From: Methanobrevibacter sp.
GTDB lineage: Archaea > Methanobacteriota > Methanobacteria > Methanobacteriales > Methanobacteriaceae
Reading direction: 5' to 3'
Assembly (NCBI RefSeq): GCF_017940815.1
Contig: NZ_JAGAXX010000082.1
Coordinates: 1-59,597 of the forward strand
Length of the DNA: 59,597 nucleotides
Shown piece after piece: positions 8,692-16,408 of this stretch. The first letter of the stretch is position 1, and each line of letters begins with the position of its first letter. The notes under the pieces are model-generated. The model searched no databases, was not told the DNA's origin, and saw only the letters and a program-made list of their open reading frames with translations. The translations under genes and the position numbers were made by a program.

Positions 8692-9894
8692 CTATTTTTT
8701 GCTTTTTACCTTTCTAACCAATACAACAGCAACAATAATCACAATAATTAAAACCGCTATTGAATAGTACATCTGGGTTGAACCCGGAACCTCATATTTC
8801 TCGATGTTCAATGAATATGCATGTCCGGAATCGTCACCGAAGAAGAGACTGTTTCCATTTATAACCGGAGAAGAGGTTATAGCTGAGTTAAACAGGATTG
8901 TTCCTGGGTTGTATGTAAATTCCTCTGCTCCAGTGTACTTGTTCAGCACATATAAAAATCCGTTGTTAGATCCGAATGCCACCAAATTGTCCTTTAATGC
9001 AGGAGTTGTCTGAACCTTGCCGCCGACAGAATGGCTCCATTTAACAGTTCCGTCACGGACATCCAAACAGGTCAAGTTGCCCTCATCAGAACCTATGAAC
9101 ACACTGTTGTCATGCTTATCCAGGGTTGGGGATGAAATGACCTTATCGTTGAGGTCCTCCTTCCATACCAAATCACCATCTGAGGTGTTTATGCAGTATA
9201 TATTGCCGTCATTTGATCCGAAAATGACGCTATCGTTGACGTATGTCGGTGATGATAAAATCTCATCTCCCGCTGTGAATTCCCAATTCTTTTCCTTGTC
9301 GGTACCAATGCTGTACATTTTGGCATTGGTTGAACCCACATAGATATTGTCGTCTACAACAATCGGTGAAGATTTAATGTCAGATCCAAGATTCTTATTA
9401 AACTGAACCTTGCCGTCCTCATCCAATCCATACAAGTGGCCGTCGTCACTTCCGAAGTAAATGACATCCTCATAGTATACTGGAGTTGAAGCCACATTAT
9501 CACAGTCATAATCCCAAATGACCTTGTGGGAGTTAATGTTGACTGCCTTAAGGCCATCCTCACATCCGATGTATAACCTGTTCTTGTGAACTATAGGTGA
9601 GGAATTTGTTTGAGCCCCTAAATCCAAATCCCATTCCTCTTCACCTGTTGACATGTCAATAGCCTTTAAAATTCCATTGTCAGATACAAAATATGCATAA
9701 TCATCATATATTGCCGGGGATGAATGTATTGGAGATTCCATGTTGAATGTCCAAAGATTTGTCACGAAATCTGAATTTCCTTCCCTGAATGCATTGTGAT
9801 TGACTCCTCCCGCAAATGAATCCCAATTTTCAGCGGCAATTGGAGACAAGCACAAAATACCAATGATAAATGCGATTAATAATTTTTTATACAT
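8692..9894 (-). CDS. secreted, membrane-anchored PQQ-like beta-propeller protein
   Basis: A 400-residue protein with an N-terminal signal peptide (KLLIAFIIGILCLSPIAAE), about eight PQQ-like beta-propeller blades marked by recurring SP/TP-x-x turns and W/F-x-x-D strands, and a C-terminal transmembrane helix (SIAVLIIVIIVAVVLVRKV) ending in basic residues. It should therefore sit outside the membrane, anchored by its C-terminus. It is the last gene behind PadR, ABC ATPase and permease genes and only 11 nt after the permease. Its role with the transporter is inferred: perhaps an extracytoplasmic scaffold or sensor. No enzymatic PQQ-binding residues can be claimed. Confidence 0.8.
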   Translation of the reverse strand: MYKKLLIAFIIGILCLSPIAAENWDSFAGGVNHNAFREGNSDFVTNLWTFNMESPIHSSPAIYDDYAYFVSDNGILKAIDMSTGEEEWDLDLGAQTNSSPIVHKNRLYIGCEDGLKAVNINSHKVIWDYDCDNVASTPVYYEDVIYFGSDDGHLYGLDEDGKVQFNKNLGSDIKSSPIVVDDNIYVGSTNAKMYSIGTDKEKNWEFTAGDEILSSPTYVNDSVIFGSNDGNIYCINTSDGDLVWKEDLNDKVISSPTLDKHDNSVFIGSDEGNLTCLDVRDGTVKWSHSVGGKVQTTPALKDNLVAFGSNNGFLYVLNKYTGAEEFTYNPGTILFNSAITSSPVINGNSLFFGDDSGHAYSLNIEKYEVPGSTQMYYSIAVLIIVIIVAVVLVRKVKSKK

Positions 9895-9905
9895 TTGAAA
9901 ACCTC

Positions 9906-11066
9906 CTATACATCCCTGTTAAATCGTTTCACACCTATTATAAAGAACAGCACTGTGAAACCTAAAAGCACGACCAAATCCAACCATACGTCACCTAAGG
10001 TCTGACCCTTAAGCATTATTCCCCTCATTGCATCATTAAGGTAAGTCAATGGGAAAACATAAGCCAACTTCTGCAAGATCCAAGGCATTGTTTCAATCGG
10101 ATAGAACACTCCTGAAACAAACATCATAGGCATTGAGAACGGCAGTGAAATTTGGGCATAATCCTCCTGTGTTTGGGTTCTTGCTGAAAGCATGATACCG
10201 AATCCGACAAAACAAAGCGCCCCTATCACAAGCACGATGAATGTCTGGAGGAAACCTCCCTTGATGCTGACATTGAAGAGCAGCACCGCCATGAAGATAA
10301 GTATCAGTGCCCTTACAAGCTCAATTAAAAGCTTGGCCGCAATCTTTCCACCGATTACTGTTGAAACTGATGTAGGAGTCATGAAAAGTCTTGCAAGCTC
10401 ACCTGTTTCACGTTCACCTGCAATGGTTGCACCCATTCCCATCATACAGCTCATCATGATGGTCATACCCAATATTGCAGGAACTAAAAAGTCAATGTAC
10501 TTGATGTTTCCATAAATACGATTAATGTGCAGGCTGATGTCATCTTTAAAGTTGTTTAAGGAATGGATTACTGACGGTTCGATGTCCGCATCCTTGGTGG
10601 ACACGCTTGTTTGTGAAGCGACCATATTGGACAATCTGTAAAATATTCCCTGAGTTGATGATTCAAGAATCTGTGATGCCATCTGGTCTGAAGAGTCCAA
10701 ATAAAGCGTTACGGATTTCTGCTGCGAAGAGTCCTTGTCATAATCGGACGGCAATATGATAGCCGCCTTGACTTCTCCCGAATCGACACGCTCCTTTCCC
10801 TCGTCCATATCATCAATTACCTCAACCACATGATATGTCTCCGTGTCCTTGATGGTGTCAAGTGTCAAGTCGGTCAAATCTCCGTGAGACTGGGAAACCA
10901 CAACAATAGGCAAGTCGGTCATTTCCCCTCCCATTCCGTAACCGAAAAGCAGAATCATGATTATAGGAAATGCAAGAATTGAAACCAATCTGGCAGGGTG
11001 CCTTTTAAGTGAAATCAATTCCTTTTTTATCATCCACCAGAATTTCTTAGGCTCTATCATCTTCAT
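9906..11066 (-). CDS. ABC-2 type transporter permease
   Basis: A 386-residue permease. One N-terminal transmembrane segment (LVSILAFPIIMILLFGYGMGG) is followed by an extracytoplasmic domain of about 150 residues and five C-terminal membrane segments, the layout of YhgE/DrrB-like and NatB-like ABC-2 exporters. It overlaps the upstream ATPase gene by 20 bases. The complex likely exports a drug, lipid or peptide; the substrate cannot be predicted. The PadR-type regulator in the same operon suggests induction by a toxic compound. Confidence 0.87.
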   Translation of the reverse strand: MKMIEPKKFWWMIKKELISLKRHPARLVSILAFPIIMILLFGYGMGGEMTDLPIVVVSQSHGDLTDLTLDTIKDTETYHVVEVIDDMDEGKERVDSGEVKAAIILPSDYDKDSSQQKSVTLYLDSSDQMASQILESSTQGIFYRLSNMVASQTSVSTKDADIEPSVIHSLNNFKDDISLHINRIYGNIKYIDFLVPAILGMTIMMSCMMGMGATIAGERETGELARLFMTPTSVSTVIGGKIAAKLLIELVRALILIFMAVLLFNVSIKGGFLQTFIVLVIGALCFVGFGIMLSARTQTQEDYAQISLPFSMPMMFVSGVFYPIETMPWILQKLAYVFPLTYLNDAMRGIMLKGQTLGDVWLDLVVLLGFTVLFFIIGVKRFNRDV

Positions 11067-12093
11067 TCACCTCTGCAGTCGCTTTGATAAACACATCCTC
11101 CAATGAAGGCTCTTCAGTTGTGATTGACTTGATTACACCACCTGAAGCGATGATTTCATTTAAAACGTTTTGAACGGCCATGTCGTCAAAACTGTCAATC
11201 CTTAAATTTATACGTCCATTGTGAGCAACTTCAATGCTTTTTACATCCTCGGATTTTCTGATTGAATCTATGATTTCATCATTTTGATTTTTAAGTAAAA
11301 ATGACATCTTACGCAAGCTAAGCTTTTCTATATCCTCCTTAGTGGAAGTGGATACATCATTTTCACTGGATATTTGACTTAAAGCTTCAGTCATTTCTTT
11401 CTTGTTGCTTTCCAAAAGAGAGTCCTTAAGGCCCTGCGGTGTGTCATAAGCCACCAGGTTTCCGGTGTTTATGATTCCCACATTGTCACAGAGCATGTCC
11501 ACTTCATACATGTCATGGGAACATAGGATAATTGTATGGCCATTATCATTCAATTCCCTAATCAAATCCCAGAGAGTGCGTTTTGTGGTCGGATCAAGTC
11601 CTATTGTAGGCTCGTCCAAAAACAGGATTTCAGGCCTGTGAACCAAACTGGCAACAAGTGACGCCTTTTGCTTTTGGCCTCCTGATAGCTGACCCACACG
11701 CTTGTCCTTTGCATACTTTATGTCAACAAGTTCCATTAAATCCTCAATTCTAGAATCCCTTTCATCCTGTGGAACGCCATAGTAGTCCGCACACAACTGT
11801 GAGTTTTCCATGACTGTCAAATCCTTATACAGGCTTACCTGTTGGGGAACCATTCCCAAGAGGTTTCTGACCTCATCAGGATTTTTTTGAACATCATATC
11901 CACCAACAGTTGCCTTACCTGAGGTAGGCTGAATCAGGCAGGTCAACATCTTGATTGTTGTTGTTTTTCCTGCACCGTTAGGACCCAGCATTCCAAAAAT
12001 AGTCTTTTCAGGAATTTCCAAGTTAAGGGAATTAACAGCGGTAAAGTTATTGCTGTAAACCTTTGTCAGGTTCTTTGTTTCTATTGCATTCAT
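11047..12093 (-). CDS. ABC transporter ATP-binding protein
   Basis: A 348-residue ABC ATPase with Walker A GPNGAGKTTT near residue 38, signature LSGGQKQKA near 139 and Walker B EILFLDEPTIGLD near 158. A C-terminal domain of about 90 residues after the ATPase core is typical of the DrrA/CcmA-like exporters. It overlaps padR by 4 bases at its start and the permease at its end. It powers the exporter encoded next to it. Confidence 0.92.
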   Translation of the reverse strand: MNAIETKNLTKVYSNNFTAVNSLNLEIPEKTIFGMLGPNGAGKTTTIKMLTCLIQPTSGKATVGGYDVQKNPDEVRNLLGMVPQQVSLYKDLTVMENSQLCADYYGVPQDERDSRIEDLMELVDIKYAKDKRVGQLSGGQKQKASLVASLVHRPEILFLDEPTIGLDPTTKRTLWDLIRELNDNGHTIILCSHDMYEVDMLCDNVGIINTGNLVAYDTPQGLKDSLLESNKKEMTEALSQISSENDVSTSTKEDIEKLSLRKMSFLLKNQNDEIIDSIRKSEDVKSIEVAHNGRINLRIDSFDDMAVQNVLNEIIASGGVIKSITTEEPSLEDVFIKATAEVNEDDRA

Positions 12094-12491
12094 TTGTTAA
12101 TCTCCCGTCCGGTCATGTCTTCAAAAAATTCTAACCATGAAGGGTTATCCAAAATGTTATTCATGTGATCTTGAATTGTCTTTAGAAAGACTTCTCCATC
12201 TTCAGTGATTGAATAAAACTTAACCCTTTTATTGTTTTCATTTATTTTCCATTCGCCAACTATAAATCCATTTTTCTCCATCTTGGATAGAATTGGATAT
12301 ATCTTACTTGAATTTACAGTGATATCACATTTCGAATCCTCAAAGCTAAAAAACTCATTTAGCCTTTTCATGATGCCGTAGCCATGAATGTCCTCCCTTG
12401 AGATAATCCACAGTATCAAGTTGTGAATTATGCCGTTGGAGAAGTTCTTGAAGACTTTCTTATGTGATTCGCTAAAGTTTTCTTCTATCAT
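12090..12491 (-). CDS. PadR family transcriptional regulator
   Basis: A 133-residue winged-helix protein. LILWIISREDIHGYGIMKRLNEFF followed by SSKIYPILSKMEKNGFI is the PadR helix-turn-helix and wing, slightly shifted from the standard GxSGYEI motif. It is the first gene of the ABC-transporter operon, a standard arrangement in which the regulator represses its own operon until a ligand binds. GGTGA 4 nt upstream of the ATG is the ribosome binding site. A 10-bp inverted repeat immediately upstream is a plausible operator. Confidence 0.85.
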   Translation of the reverse strand: MIEENFSESHKKVFKNFSNGIIHNLILWIISREDIHGYGIMKRLNEFFSFEDSKCDITVNSSKIYPILSKMEKNGFIVGEWKINENNKRVKFYSITEDGEVFLKTIQDHMNNILDNPSWLEFFEDMTGREINK

Positions 12492-12498
12492 ATTTCAC

Positions 12499-12521
12499 CA
12501 TATGTCAATTTTTGATATATG
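12499..12521. promoter_or_regulatory. inverted repeat, candidate PadR operator
   Basis: CATATGTCAA and TTGATATATG form a 10-bp inverted repeat with one mismatch and a 3-base spacer. It starts 8 nt upstream of padR and lies between the divergent padR operon and the isomerase gene at 12559. Position and symmetry suit a dimeric winged-helix repressor. Binding is inferred. Confidence 0.45.
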
Positions 12522-12558
12522 TTAACATTTATTATATAGTCGTTACTTATATTTAAAC

Positions 12559-13272
12559 ATGAAATTGGGTTTTACAACACTAGCTCTATTCATGGAACCG
12601 AATAACGACATCATCGATTTAGCTAAAAAACATGGATTTGAAATAGTTGAAATTCTTGGGGAAGATCCATTCTACGAAAAGGACAATGGCGAGTTCAAGG
12701 ACTGTGGATTGGACATGAGAATTCATGCAGCAACAGTGGACATCAACATCGCAAGCCTCAACAAGGGAATCAGAGCTGAAAGCGTAAAGCAAATGATACA
12801 ATGCGGACAGTATGCAGAAAGCATCAATGCAAATACAATAACAGTTCACCCGGGAATAATCGGAAGAAACGAGCCACACCTTAGAAAATGGGCATTGGAG
12901 CTTGCAATCGAAAGCGTAGGGGAGATAATCGACAACACCAATGTCGAGATTTCAGTTGAAAACATGCCTGTGCGAGGAAAGTTCCTGGGAAACACCGTTG
13001 AGGAGATTGAAATGATTCAGGAGGCAACCGGATGTTCATTGACAATCGACACAGGTCACGGAAACACCTGCGGAAACCTAGAGGAGATGCTTTCACTGAA
13101 AAACATCAGCTATTGTCACCTCAACGATAACGATGGGGTTAAAGACCAGCACATAACATTGGGTGAAGGCACTCTTGACTTGAATCTGCTTAAAAAGATT
13201 GACACTGCAATCATAGAGCTGAACAACTGGGATAACATCCTTAAAAGCAAAGATGTCATCGATAATCTATAA
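12559..13272 (+). CDS. sugar phosphate isomerase/epimerase-like TIM barrel protein
   Basis: A 237-residue protein of the AP-endonuclease 2/xylose isomerase-like TIM-barrel superfamily. Metal-binding residues are seen in TVHPGIIG near residue 96, ISVENMP near 132, TIDTGHGN near 157 and YCHLNDNDG near 182. The substrate is unknown. TATA-like TTATTATATAG about 27 nt upstream suggests a short or absent leader. It is divergent from padR and may share control with it. Confidence 0.78.
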   Translation: MKLGFTTLALFMEPNNDIIDLAKKHGFEIVEILGEDPFYEKDNGEFKDCGLDMRIHAATVDINIASLNKGIRAESVKQMIQCGQYAESINANTITVHPGIIGRNEPHLRKWALELAIESVGEIIDNTNVEISVENMPVRGKFLGNTVEEIEMIQEATGCSLTIDTGHGNTCGNLEEMLSLKNISYCHLNDNDGVKDQHITLGEGTLDLNLLKKIDTAIIELNNWDNILKSKDVIDNL

Positions 13273-13302
13273 TTCAATTTATTTTTTAAATGTTATTAGT
13301 TA

Positions 13303-13343
13303 TAACTTATAACTTTTAACCATTGAAATATCAGTTATAACTT
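13303..13343. repeat. small satellite cluster of TTATAACTT repeats
   Basis: Three TAACTT hexamers (13303, 13310, 13338) in the contexts TTATAACTTATAACTT and GTTATAACTTATAAG occupy the 100-bp gap between convergent genes. They are the same hexamers as the dense array upstream of parA at 2.9-3.5 kb, with the same 7-bp step. A link to the Par system is a hypothesis. Confidence 0.35.
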
Positions 13344-13372
13344 ATAAGTGATAAGAAAAAATAAAAAAATGA

Positions 13373-14167
13373 TTAAAAATCAATCATCGTAACTTCAAAT
13401 ATATCCTCGATAATGTGGTCTGTCTTGTCCATCATCTTAGGGGATACCTCTTCTTGCTGTTCAATTGTTAAAACGCTAACATCAGCCTTTTTGAAAGCCA
13501 AAACATCGTTCAGGCCATCTCCCACCATCATGACCTTATAGCCGCCTTCCTTCAGGATGGATACAACCTCACATTTTCCCCTAGTGGAAACCGTTCCGTA
13601 GGCGTTGTCCTCAGGAATGTCCAGCATGTTGGCCAGCCTGTTGATGGCGCCCTTCCTGTCACCGGAAGCTATGAATATCTCAATTCCTCTGGATTTCAAT
13701 GTTTCGACCGTTTCAAAGACCTTTGGGAAAAACTTGCCCGCTGAAGTGATGGTGTATGCAACCACTCCAAGATCCATGTCAACAATGAGGGCAGAACCGT
13801 TGCACAGCTCGAAATAGGGAATCTTTTCCCTTAAGATGTCAAAGCCGTCGGTAATGTCTGAAATTTTGGTGGACTTCTCATTGTCAAGAATCTCCTTGAC
13901 TTCCGCTTTTGAAACCTGCCTGGTTGAAAAGCTCACGTCAAATTCAATTCCATACTCCCTGATAACATCTGAAATCAAAGTGTCAGGATTCAAATCCAAT
14001 AGCTTGTTGGTATTGAACTGTAGAACAACCAAGGCCAAAGCGTCAGCTGAATCAATGAGATCCAAAGAGTTGATGTCAGTGAATATATTGCCATTCAAGA
14101 CATCCTTGACAACCCTGTACCTTTCAATCAATGTTCCTGAGTTATCAAATACGACTGCCTTTTTCAT
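13373..14167 (-). CDS. soluble HAD-superfamily protein resembling a P-type ATPase catalytic domain
   Basis: A 264-residue HAD protein. The nucleophile loop reads VFDNSGT near residues 7-13, close to the DKTGT of P-type ATPases, and lacks the second aspartate used by most HAD phosphatases. The C-terminal motif VGDGLNDVLAFKKADVS near residue 217 is also P-type-ATPase-like, and IASGDRKGAI supplies motif II. No transmembrane segments are present, so this is a stand-alone soluble P-domain-like protein, similar to archaeal soluble HADs such as MJ0968. Activity is probably a phosphatase; the substrate is unknown. Its end faces the isomerase gene. Confidence 0.75.
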   Translation of the reverse strand: MKKAVVFDNSGTLIERYRVVKDVLNGNIFTDINSLDLIDSADALALVVLQFNTNKLLDLNPDTLISDVIREYGIEFDVSFSTRQVSKAEVKEILDNEKSTKISDITDGFDILREKIPYFELCNGSALIVDMDLGVVAYTITSAGKFFPKVFETVETLKSRGIEIFIASGDRKGAINRLANMLDIPEDNAYGTVSTRGKCEVVSILKEGGYKVMMVGDGLNDVLAFKKADVSVLTIEQQEEVSPKMMDKTDHIIEDIFEVTMIDF

Positions 14168-14171
14168 AGTA

Positions 14172-14462
14172 TCACATAAATGTTAAGTCTAAACCTTCTG
14201 GACTGAAATAGTCAAAGTCTAATTTTTTTATTTTACCATCTATCCAATCAAAATAAATTTGTTTTAAATTAGGAGTTCTCCTTTCTACTTTTTGCTTATA
14301 TTCTAAAAAATCATCGAATTCCTTAGGATATAATTCTTTAATATGTTTTTCATATGCAATTTTATCTTCAATTGAATTTTTCTCGTTTCTGTACGAATGT
14401 AAAAGAATTTCTACAACATTAATAGTAAATTCATCATTGAAACAGTTTAATTCATTAAACAT
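14172..14462 (-). CDS. hypothetical protein, 96 residues
   Basis: I do not recognise this protein. It is rich in charged and aromatic residues, mostly helical in appearance (ELNCFNDEFTINVVEILLHSY at the N-terminus), with a basic middle and no membrane segment. It ends 4 nt before the HAD gene start and begins 9 nt after the next upstream small gene, so the three are probably one transcript. The upstream sequence GGGAGGAATTTA-like (minus strand) offers a ribosome binding site close to the ATG. Confidence 0.65.
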   Translation of the reverse strand: MFNELNCFNDEFTINVVEILLHSYRNEKNSIEDKIAYEKHIKELYPKEFDDFLEYKQKVERRTPNLKQIYFDWIDGKIKKLDFDYFSPEGLDLTFM

Positions 14463-14475
14463 ATTAAATTCCTCC

Positions 14476-14739
14476 CTATAATCTTATATATACATAACAT
14501 ACATTAAATTTTTCCATTCTGGAATTAAATTCAACCACGAATCTTTCAATATTCTGAGCAATATACCTGTCAAAAAGATATTCTCTCTGTTTTTTAAATG
14601 CAGATTTGAATAAAACAATATTATCCTTCGATTCATATTTTTCAATTGTTTCCTCAAAATCAAAATTATTAAGTGGATTCAATTTTTCAAATCCAAGCAA
14701 ATGTTGAAATTTAATTTTAATTTCGTTAATAAAAGACAT
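14476..14739 (-). CDS. hypothetical protein, 87 residues
   Basis: I do not recognise this protein. It looks helical and charged (SFINEIKIKFQHLLGFEKLN, then FKKQREYLFDRYIAQNIERF), with no membrane segment and no cysteine motif apart from one C-terminal Cys. AAAGGAG 6-7 nt upstream of the ATG at 14739 is a good ribosome binding site. It is the first of three genes that end with the HAD protein. Confidence 0.62.
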   Translation of the reverse strand: MSFINEIKIKFQHLLGFEKLNPLNNFDFEETIEKYESKDNIVLFKSAFKKQREYLFDRYIAQNIERFVVEFNSRMEKFNVCYVYIRL

Positions 14740-14948
14740 ATAATTACTCCTTTGATTTAATCAAAAGTTAAATAAATTATTATTAAATTTAAAAGTATAT
14801 AAAGCATTAAGTTTAGAGTTAAAGCAATTTAACAAAGTTAAATCAATTATACAAAGTAAAAACAATTATTAATAAAAAAGAAAACAAGTATATAAACCTT
14901 GAAAAATAAACTAATAATATTATAATTTACGATTATTTAGGTGTTTTA

Positions 14949-16319
14949 ATGAACGTTATTGAAAAGTTAAACTCCATTAAAAGTGGAGAAATGACAGCTA
15001 AAGAAAATGTTGAAAGCTTCATTAAAGTAATCGATGAAAATAACGATGAAATTAATGCATTCATTGAATTAAACTATGAGAATGCATTAAAACAAGCAGA
15101 AGCTATTGATGAAAAAATCGCAAATGGCGAAGATGTCGGTGCTTTAGCTGGTTTAGTATTTGGTATAAAAGCAAACATTAATGTTGAAGACTTAATCATA
15201 TCCGCAGCTTCCAAAACCTTGGAAGACTACATTGGAAGTTACAATGCAACCGTTGTTGAAGAAATCCTTGCTGAAGACGGTATAATCATCGGTATATTGA
15301 ATATGGATGAATTTGCAGCAGGAAGTTCAACCGAAACCTCATACTACGGACCAACCCAAAACCCAGCGGCTATGGGCAGAATCCCTGGAGGTTCCAGTGG
15401 TGGATGTGCAGCGGCCATTGCAGCAGAAATGTGTGACATTTCAATCGGGTCAGATACAGGCGGATCAATCAGAAACCCTGCATCCCACTGTGGCGTAATC
15501 GGATTCAAACCAACCTACGGTGCAGTTTCAAGACAAGGTCTCTTGGACTTATCCATGAGTCTAGACCAAATCGGACCGTTAGCTAATGATGTCAGCGGAA
15601 TTGCACTTGCATTGAATACAATTGCAAAATATGACGAAACCGAATGTACCACATTGAACTGGGACAAACCTGACTTCACAGAAGTGTTAGGAGAAACTTC
15701 CCTCGAAGGCATGAAAATTGCGGTATGTAAAGAGTTCATCGATGTTACAGATGATGAAATCAACAAGACAGTCAACAAGGCAATCCAAAAGTTGGTTGAT
15801 GCCGGCGCTGAACTTGTAGAGGTCAGCTTTGACTACATTGACTTATGTTTACCTACCTACTACCTAATCAACTATGTGGAATTCTTCTCAGCTACCAGAA
15901 AATACGACGGAAGAGATTACGGTTCCAGAATTGAAGAGGTTTGTGGAGACGAAGTGCTTAGAAGAATCAAAATCGGTTCTCACATTGCTGAAGCTGAATT
16001 CAGCGGTAAATACTACAAGCAAGCTTTAAAAGCAAGATCAGTCATCAGAGGAGAAATCACCTCAATGCTTGAAAACGTTGACTTGATTGTCGGACCTACA
16101 GTTCCTAAGCTTCCTCACGAAATCGGCGCTGAATTGGAACCTATGGAAATGTACGCATACGACGTATTGACCGTAATAGCTAACCTTGCTGGTATTCCAG
16201 CAGCAAGCATTCCTGCAGGCGAAGTTGACGGCATTCCTGTCGGATTACAAATTCAGGCAAAACCATTAGATGACGAAAAAATTATCAAAGCTATGAGTGT
16301 TTTCGAAAACACTCAATAA
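14949..16319 (+). CDS. gatA: glutamyl-tRNA(Gln)/aspartyl-tRNA(Asn) amidotransferase subunit A
   Basis: A 456-residue amidase-signature protein. The Ser-cisSer-Lys triad is seen as Lys in VFGIKANI near residue 75, and the serines in PGGSSGGCAAA and GSDTGGSIR near residues 140-175. The family hydrolyses glutamine to supply ammonia for converting Glu-tRNA(Gln) or Asp-tRNA(Asn). GatB and GatC are not in the window. The gene has its own 200-bp AT-rich upstream region and AGGTG before the ATG at 14949. Confidence 0.93.
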   Translation: MNVIEKLNSIKSGEMTAKENVESFIKVIDENNDEINAFIELNYENALKQAEAIDEKIANGEDVGALAGLVFGIKANINVEDLIISAASKTLEDYIGSYNATVVEEILAEDGIIIGILNMDEFAAGSSTETSYYGPTQNPAAMGRIPGGSSGGCAAAIAAEMCDISIGSDTGGSIRNPASHCGVIGFKPTYGAVSRQGLLDLSMSLDQIGPLANDVSGIALALNTIAKYDETECTTLNWDKPDFTEVLGETSLEGMKIAVCKEFIDVTDDEINKTVNKAIQKLVDAGAELVEVSFDYIDLCLPTYYLINYVEFFSATRKYDGRDYGSRIEEVCGDEVLRRIKIGSHIAEAEFSGKYYKQALKARSVIRGEITSMLENVDLIVGPTVPKLPHEIGAELEPMEMYAYDVLTVIANLAGIPAASIPAGEVDGIPVGLQIQAKPLDDEKIIKAMSVFENTQ

Positions 16320-16340
16320 ATTCTTTTTTTATAACTTTTT

Positions 16341-16352
16341 TTACACTTGAAA
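16341..16352 (+). promoter_or_regulatory. isolated Cdc6 origin-box match
   Basis: TTACACTTGAAA occurs here in the 89-bp gap after gatA, next to T-rich runs that probably terminate gatA transcription. It is an exact match to the origin boxes at 27.4 kb. Function inferred. Confidence 0.4.
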
Positions 16353-16408
16353 CAGACCTCTTAAATTTTATATTAGTTAAATTCCAATAGAATATCAAGA
16401 GGTATATT

